Below are positions 22,690-33,700 of a stretch of DNA of 64,000 nucleotides, one piece after another. Numbering within the stretch: the stretch's first letter is position 1; the number at the start of each line of letters is the position of its first letter. The translations under genes and the position numbers were made by a program. The notes beneath the pieces were generated by a model that was not told where the DNA came from, did not search any database, and was given only the letters and a program-made list of their open reading frames with translations. The stretch comes from Steromphala cineraria (Eukaryota; Mollusca; Gastropoda; Trochida; Trochidae), in NCBI GenBank assembly GCA_916613615.1, contig OU744736.1, forward strand, positions 12,101,724 through 12,165,723. Reading direction: 5' to 3'.

Positions 22690-25298
22690 AGTGATATGCT
22701 TCCTTGAACGACTATAACACCTGCTTATATATGATAAAGTTCAGGGGAGGTAATTCAGGTTTCCAATGTCCCGTGATCAGTTATTTATGACAACGAAGTC
22801 TAAAGTTATTAAGTTATCTATCAATTGTATTTTTTTCAATTAACTATTGCATATGAACGACCATTAATAAAAATAGTAGACAACGAAACATATTTCGTTG
22901 GCTTTTGTTATGCAGTTTAGGATTTTGCATATAAGTGGCCGATAACGTTTTACGTATATTTTCAATATTTCTCATACGACAACAATTTAAAATTGTCATG
23001 CACAGTACAATAACATGTTTTGTTAATTTTATAAAATGACATTTTTTTCAGATTTCAATTTCAGATGTAATTAAATTTTTAATTTTTTAAATTAAAATTG
23101 CGAACAAACCGTATATCCCCGGAGTTAATTGCTTGGTTGCAGTAGGCGGTATGTGTACCTGTATTAAAAAAAACATGCATATACTTAAATGAATAAACTA
23201 TAATATAAATTGCTTACTTTATTGATAGGGAAAACGACATATTCATATGGTTTAATGTGTGTGTATTGTATTTGCAATTTGCAACACACCCATACATCCG
23301 TCAGAAATTGTTATTTTCAGCGCTTCATGTGTTCTGTGATATATGTTTCAATTAAGCTGAACTACACAATATGAGAATATGTTTTCCTCACAATAGTTTA
23401 TTAAGCACATGTGTCGTGCAACAAATGATATTAAAAGACAACTTTTGTTGTATTGATATATGTATGTTCTTTATATCAAAAATTACATTTCATGATGCAC
23501 AGAAAACACATCAAATCAATATTGAAAAGCATTGTTCCAATGTGTGAGACATATGTATATGAATATGCACTTGAAAATGACGGGATTCCATCAACTGTAT
23601 CGAGGTGAAGTTATTGATATGAAGTATCGATTTTCACCTAGCAATGTTTTGCATTCATCCTGAAATTGGAATAGTCTTATCAGGTTTATCTTTGAAAACT
23701 TGACAAAGAAGAGCACACTCGGTAAAGAAACAATAAGAATGAGAAGTGACGTCATTCATCTGTGCCACTGTGAAACGTTTGCTTCGGGGTTGCAAGAACA
23801 CATTTTACGTCTTGTCACAAATCATTTGTAGATGTTGGAATATTCTTTCCACAAATATAAGGTACCGGAAGTCGACCAATTATACATGTGCAGGGCATTA
23901 AGGCATATAACGTTTACTCGAGCGCTGAATTATACATTTACAATGCAGAGTACAGAAAACATTTGAATTGTTATATAATAGGCATCTCTTTGAAAATAAA
24001 GAATTACGTGTCTTTGCAGCTAGAAAGAAGTATTTTGTTTGGTAAACACAAATATTGTCAGACGTTGAGAAAATTACCACCTCAAACAAGTTGAAAGGCA
24101 GTGATAATAATGGGTTTTTAATTGTTTTAATTAATTTGAATGACGCACAAAAATACTGGATAGTCAAATCTGAATTGCCACTGCCTATTTGTAACTATAT
24201 GCATTTACTACATTAGGCTGAGGAGAAATACATGTTTTGAATATTTTGTCTGTGCATGTTACATAGTTTACCACGTACATTACTATTTCTATATTTTACA
24301 TACGTATGAATGCGTTTATTGCAAACAATGATTGTTGTTGTCGAATTTGATTTATTAACTAATTTTCCTTTTAAGTATAGGTTGGCTCAAGGCAGAGTAT
24401 CTTCATTCCTTTTTTTACTGAACTAAGTTTCGCTTATGAAAATATTCGCGTTGTATCGTCTTGCTGCCTCCTCAGTTTTATAAGTTGATTATACTACCCT
24501 TATTTGTACCTATTAAGCCAATATTGTTTTGAAAAATGCTTCACAAAGCCTCTTACTTCCCCCAAATGCAAAGTAATTATAGGGAGACAACCCTTTCCTA
24601 TGATCTCCTATTATATGACCTGTATAAATATAATATATTCTTTGATTTTCATATTATTTTCATATCCTTAACAGATCAATATGATTATGTCGTTGCATAT
24701 ACCATATGAAGAAACGTATTTAATTTCTTATGCATCTGTTGAAGCCGAATTCTACTATTGTTTCCGCAAAGATCAAAGGCACCCCCGCTCTTTATTTCAA
24801 AATTAGAGTACCCCTAACTATCAGGTGTTTTGCAATAAAGTTCAGTTTTCCCCTGAACTATTTTAGTTAAAGAACCACGAGACAAAAACGTGATAATTAG
24901 AGCTACTATAGTACTTTCTGGTATGTCGATTTTAACTCGTTTAAGTTATTTATACAACAAAATAACATATTATGTAAATCACATTCGGCCGCGAATGGAA
25001 AATTTAGTGATTGACGTTAGGGCCATTGTTTCGTGACGTCAATCAAAAACTATACTTTTGTGCCCAATAATTAAACTTTTCTACATAATGGTTACTGTAC
25101 TTGTTAAAGCATATATGCTCAAATAGATTAAAGTCACTATTTCTTAACGTCCTTTGCGCTAAAAAAATATGACATTTAATCCAACAGTGAGTCTAAACTT
25201 TTATCGAGTGGCACGTGGATATTCATTTTGATAAATGGCATGTAATTCTACAAGACTATATGTAAGACTATATATCCCTACATCAATGTGTCCGGGTA
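22690..25298. other. Intergenic stretch upstream of SDR A, nothing recognised
   Basis: Upstream (minus-strand 5' side) of SDR gene A. A minus-strand TATATATAAGC-like word lies at about 22724-22733, about 40 bp above the start codon, and could be a core promoter element, but this is weak. The rest is AT-rich with short ORFs only. Confidence 0.4.
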
Positions 25299-26008
25299 CT
25301 GCTGCAATAGCATTCTCTCACCACAGAGGCAGCTCAGTCATACCCGAGTTAGCATTCTCTCCCCACAGAGGCAGCTCAGTCATACCCGAGTTAGCCTCTG
25401 TTCTATTACGGCTCATACATATGGGATAGAAAGGAAGAACTCTGATTGGAGGCAATCGAAGTTAGTTGTGCAATCAGCGACGCCGTTTCAAAAGTGGTCA
25501 TTCGCAAAAGCTCGGCTATTCCCGGTTGGTTCGGTAAAGATATCGTTGAAATTTAACATCCAGGGGAGTTAACTCTTCCTTCTACAAAACATCGCTTTTT
25601 ACCTCGTTTGTTTTTATTTGGTAAATTATTAAAATAAAATTTATAATAAAACAAATAACAATTAACACAATTATAAAACAGTATGTTTCTAATGAAAAAA
25701 CCTATCCATATCTGATTTTCAAATATCCCCTCCCCCCCCCCCCCCCCCCCCCCCCCACACTGTTAATGAAAAAAATCCACCTAAAGGCATGATGCTTTTG
25801 CAAGTCACTACACGACCGTTGGGTATTCCCCAAGTCGTGGATATCCAAAAGGTGTTTTCATTGGCTGCAAATAAGGGAGATATCTCAAGTAGCAACTTTT
25901 TGCCGCTAGGGCAATCTGTCGGAACCCCAGGATCTTGGCATAATAGAACAGAGGCTAACTCGGGTATGACTGAGCTGCCTCTGTGGTGAGAGAATGCTGC
26001 TATAGCTG
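25299..26008. mobile_element. Foldback element with CACAGAGGCAGCTCAG arms
   Basis: The left arm 25299-25409 and right arm 25941-26008 are inverted copies built on CACAGAGGCAGCTCAGTC, CATACCCGAGTTAGC and CTCTGTTCTATTA. The left arm contains a 42-bp direct duplication (25312-25353 and 25354-25395) that the right arm lacks. The ~530-bp interior includes a C homopolymer. No transposase ORF is visible. Confidence 0.8.
25732..25756 (+). repeat. Poly-C tract (25 C)
   Basis: An uninterrupted run of 25 cytosines inside the foldback element. Its length is unreliable in most sequencing data. Confidence 0.9.
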
Positions 26009-27256
26009 GATGTGAGTCATTTCAGCACCTGTTATTATCGATAGGAATGTAGTATACCGATAGAACCTACGCGGATATGAATACGCTGATGTAACAGATC
26101 GTTGAAGTTTAAACCCTATGTTATTTTTATACGTTATATGACCATTTCATATGCTGTTTAGAGCATTTGAAGAAAAAAACCACTCGTATTGCAGTATAGC
26201 ATAGTTATCTGTCCATGTAGAATTCATAATTCACAATTTTTTTCAGTTTCTCTTATAATATGAATACAACATCATGAAAATAAGGCTTAAATTTGGACAA
26301 TTATTAAGAAAAGTCCTTCCTTTTTATCTTTGTCTAGTGATTTTTAAAATTAATTTTGGGTACCTTTCTTGTTTAAGAAGACACCAACATGTTTTTTCTT
26401 TGTCATTCTCCAACATCGTTAACAGTCAGAGGTCATTCACAACCTTCAATTATGCTTATATTTTCCGTTATTTCTTCTGGGGAATTAGTCATCTTATCCT
26501 TCAAATTTCTTAAGGTCATTTAGAAGTGGCATACATACATTGTACTTGCGCGAAAAGAAGAAGACTTTTGGGATACAAACTTCTTCATTGTAAAATCCCC
26601 GGTGTTTTAGTTTAAAATGCTTTGTTATGGTACATGTACACAAATGTGCCCCCTCCCTTTCATGAAACAGCTGTTATCCAGAAAATCTTGCATTTCACCT
26701 TATAAATTCATGTCGCGCAAGTGCAAACGTGATTAAAGAGTTGATAGAGCACATTAAATAGTGTGCTTTCCCCTTTGTTTAAAACCTTGATTTAGAATCC
26801 GATTCAATCAAGTTGGCCCTTTACATTAAATGAAATATGATAAAAACAGTAACTTTATGCATATGTTTTTTATGGAATATTTTAATCGTTTATTTGTGTC
26901 ATTTGAGCTAAGAACAATGAAAGGATCAAGGTCGGACAATCTCAAAATGAGGATTCTTCAGTTTCAGTTTGTCATTATATTTTCATTACCGATCGAGTGT
27001 ATAAATGTAAACAATTAATAGCGCTCTAATGAGTGCCATCCAATGCTTTTCCTGAAAGATTATCAGTCACATTTTGTTAAATCGTAACCCGAGTGAAACA
27101 TCAATTGCAAATTTCAGAGACATAAAATTTGTCAGCCATATTAAATGAAATGTTTTTATTTGTTCCCAAATTTACAAGTCAGCAATACAAAACTAAAAAC
27201 AGATCAATGGCTAATGAGTAATCAATCAAGCAAACCTTTGGTACAGTGTTTGATTC
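26009..27256. other. Non-coding stretch, nothing recognised
   Basis: AT-rich spacer with short ORFs that show no family features. The final ten bases (TGTTTGATTC, 27247-27256) are the left target-site duplication of the next MITE. Confidence 0.5.
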
Positions 27257-27520
27257 CAGTCTAGGTAAACCTAGCCTCAATATTATTCGTTTCACTCCTA
27301 TACTGAGTCTAGCAAGGCCTAGTAGAGGGTCGCTTCAGCCGACCTTTCTGCGACCTATCACCCTCCAACATAGGCGTACGAAGGCAGACTATTGTGGCTT
27401 GGTAAGATGAGTTTTGATTGGTCAATTCGATACGTGGGCTGACGCGACACTCTACTAGGCCTTTCTAGACTCAGTATAGGAGTGAACCAGATAATACTGA
27501 GGCTCGGTTAACTCAGACTG
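27257..27520 (-). mobile_element. MITE, CAGTCTA family, copy 2, with 10-bp target duplication
   Basis: A 264-bp element starting CAGTCTAGGTAAACCTAGCC and ending AGACTG, with ~55-bp imperfect inverted repeats that include TTCACTCCTATACTGAGTCT. It is flanked on both sides by TGTTTGATTC (27247-27256 and 27521-27530), a plausible 10-bp target-site duplication. The internal segment is inverted relative to the copy at 6019-6260. It sits about 220 bp downstream of the stop codon of SDR B. There is no ORF of transposase type. Confidence 0.88.
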
Positions 27521-27740
27521 TGTTTGATTCAAGATTATCTTAGTCTTCGAATTGTGATTTGTGAAATAATGGAAACCATTTGTAAACAAATTTATAAATT
27601 CTAATATCTTATTGTACTCTACAAATGCAATAGTTATCTCGTACTGAAATGTTTGTATCAATACAAAGAAATTTAGATAGAAATAATAGAAAAACAGCTA
27701 CGAGTGGATTTTCTATCGATTCCATGATAAACCGACTAAA

Positions 27741-30700
27741 TCAAAAGAATGTTCCATCAAGTGCCATCATTGTGCCAGTACGGGACATATCTAGAGACAA
27801 GATGATCTTAATGCATCGTTGGACACTCTCGGAGACTTCTATCTTTGCACCGGGACCACCCATTACAGTTTTCGCCCACCCGGGACTCAGACAAGCTACT
27901 GGGATGCTGAATTGACGCAATTCATTGGCCAATATGACTGTCGCCATGTTAAGAGCACACTTCGAGCTGCAGTATGGGTAACGGAAGTCTTTTTGTTGAA
28001 CAGCAAAGTCAATGTTTGATCTTTTGCTTGATATGTTTACAATAGCAACATCAGCAGATGTTGTACTTGCCTTTATAAGAAGTGGATGAAAGGTTTTCAC
28101 CATCATCACTGGACCTGAAATAAAGGGTTACATCATTAGTTTGGTCTACGTATCATGTTAATTATCCACATATAAAGATGGAGTTGAAGTTGAGAAGAAC
28201 TGTTGTTCAACACATGTTTGATTTTCAATAACGGATATTGCACCATTTGACCCTCGAACTCCAAGTATTTTATCATCATTCAAAAATGACTTCAAGACTG
28301 TGTTTATATATTTATATTAAGTTGCTAAACAAAAGTTCTTTAACTATGTAAGAGTTCCTTTTGATTATATACACAAAAACAAAATAACTTTATATTGATA
28401 ACGACAATATACAATAATAAACTGTCCAAAGGAATCAATTTGACAAAGGATCATATCTACACTTCATATATAAGGAAAAGTTATGTTGTATTGTAATTGC
28501 TATTTCGGTGTTGAAAAAATCTAAAACCCTGCATTACTTTATCAATTGAACACATTCTTTTGCCACGTTTCGTTCAAAATAGTAAATAGTTTCAATTTTA
28601 GTTTGCAGCAAAATGTTTCCATGAAAACACATAAAAGGTGTTAACGTTGAACAGCTTATAAACGTGTATGCAAAAAGTTCGTTTTGCTTATTATACCAGG
28701 CGAACATAATTTTTAGAGAATTCCAGTAGCGTCTCCCTTTCCCAATATATCTGTATATGTTATAGTTATAATATAGCATAGTTATAAATGTTAATCGCAA
28801 TTCTAACAATAGACTATTGCCAACAAGACTCCTGTGTTTGAGTAGAATACCCAAGCGAGTTTTAGTAACTATCATTCAAAAGTGAGGCATCATCGGGTTA
28901 TTACGGGAATAGATTATTAGGGAATATTATAAGAATAATCAACGACTTGCGAGGAATTTCATATTATCTGTCCGGAGTTCATTATTGTGAAAAAATGTGA
29001 CACAATAATTCACGAGAGACAGACAATCCGTGGTTCCGAGCACCCAGTTGGTTATTCGTTTTCTTACCCAAGATCATTTTGATGCGTAAAAACGGAGGAA
29101 AAAGAGTAACATTAAAACTACGCTCGACCGGTAAAGTACAAATTGTACTCATACGCCATTCATAATGTTGCTCACTACTTCAAGATGGACGGCTCTAATT
29201 AGTTCGCAACTTACGCTCTAATTTGAAATAGTAATTTTGATGTCACATTTTATAACAAACATTATCATATAATGGAGGGTGTTATCGATGCAATAAAGCT
29301 ATCTGATAAACTTGGTATCCGATTGCCTCAAAATCTGATAAAGATGCAAATTAGGTCAAAACACGAACTATTTTCTCAAAACTCCATGCATGTCATGCGA
29401 GTCCTAAAACGGTCCACTGACCATTGATAACGTCGTCGGGAGTTTTCAGGTTTTGTGTTTTTTATCGAATAAAATATCGTACAAAAGCCGTCAGGGTAAA
29501 CTTATCACGCATTCGTATTTAGGAAATTATAGCTTGGTTATTGAAGCATTTCAAGTTGTTTTCATCGTTCGTTTACAAAATATAACGATATGCAGCTAAC
29601 AATATCGACTATCGAAAAAATATGTGCTTCAATTTTCGTGAATAACATAGGCCTAGATCGCTTTGACCATGTCGGTTACCAACTTATCAGCATAAACAAA
29701 TCATATTCTAGTGATAATACACATTATCTAGTACCGGAGTAACAAACGCAACAACCTCACCTTCGCAAATAGTCGGCGTTTGGTCTAAGGATACCGTAAC
29801 TGAACTGGCGTAACAACAATGACAATGCAGCTTTTCAAAATGCAGTTAGAGTTACTTCCCCTGTTGTAGCGACGTTGACAAGTGGTTCTTACACGTTTTG
29901 TGTTATAAAAAAATACGATATTTACTCGTGCACTGGGAATAATACTGAAAATGTTGATAGATTGTAGAAGACGTTTCTAACACTGTGAAAAAAATAATTT
30001 AAAGAAGGAATATTTCTAGACTGTTAACAACTATACATCGCCGACAATATGACCTTCACCTTGGTTTATTGTGAAAGCAAATTATTACTCCGCGAAATCT
30101 AGGTCAACATATTTTAAGTAGGAATCATATTTTCGTTTAAACCCGTTTATTTCAAAATGACATTATATGATAAAGAAATTATTAACCTCGTGTGTTTCCG
30201 TATCATTAATATCATATAATAGGAATAAAAATATATGTATTATGCTCGCCAAAGGCTCGCATAATACAAATTTTATTCCTATTATATGATATTAATGATA
30301 CGGAAACACACTCGGTTAATAATCTCTATTTATTGTCTCATATGACAAAAAAATATTTTTATTGACTGCGCACAACCAGTAAGAAAAAGTAAGACGTCGC
30401 TAGCGTTCGTTACGTTTGGCAATCCAAGTGAGGAAAATCTGACGTCATTGTTTGGCGTCATGTTTAATGACGTCATAGAGCTATGACGTAACGCCAGTTT
30501 GGCTGGCAACTTTCCCACACAGCGCCACCTTGAAGATTTAAAATTGGATTTACGACAAAGAAAACATCAGAAGGTCTTGATTTCCCATTTAAAATGTTGT
30601 ACTAATAAGTGACTTTCGCAATTTAGGTATACAATGTTTCATCTGTATTTATAAATCTCCAGTGACGTCACTCTATTGTTCTATTGTTGGAAAATTAAAT

Positions 30701-33700
30701 AATGATATATCTGAACATATGTATAAAGATGAAATTACAAAATTTACAACTTGGTGTGCAGACAATCATCTACATTTAAATGTAAAAATACGAAGGAACT
30801 GGTTATTGACTTTCGAAGTAAACCATCTAAAATGCTTCCAGTCATAATAAATGGTGAATGTGTTGAGACTGTGTCGGAATATAAATATTTGGGAACCTAC
30901 ATTGATTCTAAACTGAACTGGAATTCCAACGTTAATGCCTTGTTTAACAAATGTCAACAACGTCTTCATCTCATGCGAAAACTCAGATCTTTCGATGTTA
31001 ACCCCTCCGTCATGTCAACCTTTTATACAGCTTTTATTCAAAGCATATTAACATTTTCATTCCATTGTTGGTACGGGTCTCTCTCAGTTCATCTTAAATC
31101 TAAAGTTAACAAAATTGTGAACGTTGCGAGTAAGATTGCCGGTGTCAAGTTCGAGTGTTTAACTGATATATATGAGCGGCTAATCGTAAATCAAGCTGTC
31201 AAAATCATATCTGTCCCGACACATTACCTTCATTCAGAATATCACCTTCTCCCTTCAGGCCGCCGCTACAAAGTTCCAGTTTTGAAAACTAAGAGAGCCC
31301 GTACATCTTTTGTTCCTAACACAATATGTCTATTAAATAAATGTGAAAAGAGTTAAATGCATGTACATAAATATTTCATATGATTGTTCTCCTGTTCAAG
31401 CTCTGTGTTGATGTAAAACAAATTCCTGAAAAGGCAATAAAGTATTATTATTATTATTATTATTAGGTTCTTCTTTTAACGGATAAACCTCTATTGTCAG
31501 ATTGCCGGGGCTTTCTCTAGGAATGCCCGGGGCTTACTCTAGAATTTATCGGAAATTTACTTTGATTGGGGAATTATACACGTTTTGAAATAACTTGATT
31601 CAAAGTCCTTCTTCGAATAAATACCATTACAAAATATGACATTTTTGACAAATCACAAATATAACGTTCGCATGCCTGGTTTCGAACTCTGGACCTTTCG
31701 CTTACTAAACTGGCGCCTTTGACAACTCGGCTATAGGCCACGAGAACAAATATGTATTTTCAACAGTGACAATCATGTAAACTTCACGAGGCAGATAGCG
31801 CATGCATCACACGCAGGGCGCGGATGTGCTCTCCGTTTGCTCATGGTGATTCCCTACCAGTAAAAATCAATGAATCCACTTTTATACTTATTATTGAAAT
31901 TATTTTGTAACTACGGTTTATCTCGGTTCAGATGTGTAGGATCAAAACCTCGCCCTCGGTGTTGTTTGATAATGTAAGCCCTCAACCTCGGGAAATTGGT
32001 GCGGGCCTGTCGGCCCTTTCCAATTTCCCTCTGCCGCGGGCTTCCATTATCAAAAACACCTCTGGCTCGGTTTTGATCCTACACATCTCAACTGAAATAG
32101 AAGATCCATGCGAATCATGAATGGATGTAAAAAGTTCCGTCAACCAATCAAAAGGCGAGTTATTTTTTGAAAAAATGTAATTCCCATGACCATTATGCAA
32201 ACTTTAATACCCTTCATAGATAAAGAAACATTGCGTCAGTATATATGGAACCCATTTCAAAATATATTTGCTTATTTTAAAAAATCTTTTCCATGCGCTG
32301 AACGCAGAAACTAGGTTTGACCCTGTTCTTTTGAGTAGTATATTTAGATGGTATTGGATGATACTTTTACCTAATCTAAAGTACGGATATTTTGTTAACA
32401 GTTGTTGAATTTATGTCAAATATATGTCAATCATACTAGATTAACTAATTGAATTACGTAACTTTACTTGATTTGAACTACGTTTTTAGTCATGCATTAT
32501 CAATACATTACTCAAACAATTTAAGGAACACTCAAGTAGCATCTTTATATTTAATCTTTAAATGTCTGCAGATGAAAGGCAAATTATTTGTTCGTAATTG
32601 TATTTATTCTCATATGCATACCTGACCTGGGGCTGGATTTCTAAACGAAAAGGAAGACTTTTTTTCAGGAAGATGTCTTTATAAAGTCATTTATTATCAA
32701 GTCCAAAACGACTAAACTGCACCGTTTAGAACCTGAACCATCTCTTGTCTTGTGACTCCTTACTTATTACTCCTGCTTTTCTTCTGACATCAAAGCTCAG
32801 TACAGAGACTGCATTACTCACCGTTATAGATTCCCAAAATGTCAGTATGACAATGTTCATCTAACGAAATATAATAAGTAAAACATGCGCTAATTCATAA
32901 AGTAACAAACAATATGCAAATGTTCCTCACATTGTGTGTAGCATAGTTAAGTTACAAAACTTAGATTAAACTAGGACTGCCGCGGCAGTACTTAGGTCTT
33001 CAAGACTTCCCGTTTGACCTTCACATAGTGTTTGACCATTACATGACTTTTTGTCTAAGAGGTAAACAGTAACTAATACATTATCAAAATGACTACATTT
33101 CACTTGATATTCAACGTTTAAGCCTTTACATAAAATTCATCATAGCTGCAAACATGAATCATCTCACTTTATACAGTCTTGTTGCTGCCTGATGATAGAT
33201 AAAACATTGCCTAGTGTTTTATTGCCAATGAACTCCAATTTTTCAATCATTCATATTATAATCATTCAAAACGAAAGTAGGATTGACAACATTTAAATGC
33301 TCCGAATTTCAATGTTAATGTTTAATCTAATTTTAATGAGATTTATCCCAGATTGTATGTTCTTTTGGCTTTCTTATGATATATAGAACAATCATTTATC
33401 ATGTGTCGTTGATAAGCAATGGGTATTCAAACATACGTTTTCCAAAACACCCGTTTTCCAAAATGTAAACTTTGACCCTTCCTCGTTACCGGAAGTGATT
33501 GTTCGCGAGCGATTTTACTCTTTTATCTTGAAGGCCGTGATAACGTGTAACTCTCATGCAAAAATGGTTAATTTCCTTGGTCTGGTTATTTAGCTATCTG
33601 CCCTTGAATATTGCAATTTTGAGCAAAATTTGAAAAATTCCCCCCAAAAAAGTATTTCGAATTTTTTAATTTCAACCAAAACTTGTTTTAGGCTAATGTA

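Noticed and set aside
22328..22717. Plus-strand ORFs opposite SDR exon 1 (also at 35157-35511, 40540-40915 and 45819-46056)
   Set aside because: They are antisense shadows of the conserved SDR exon 1 and recur only because that exon is conserved.
31672..31745. Functional tRNA-Leu gene
   Set aside because: Box A and box B resemble a tRNA but the acceptor stem does not pair and the anticodon arm is unclear; a SINE head is more likely.
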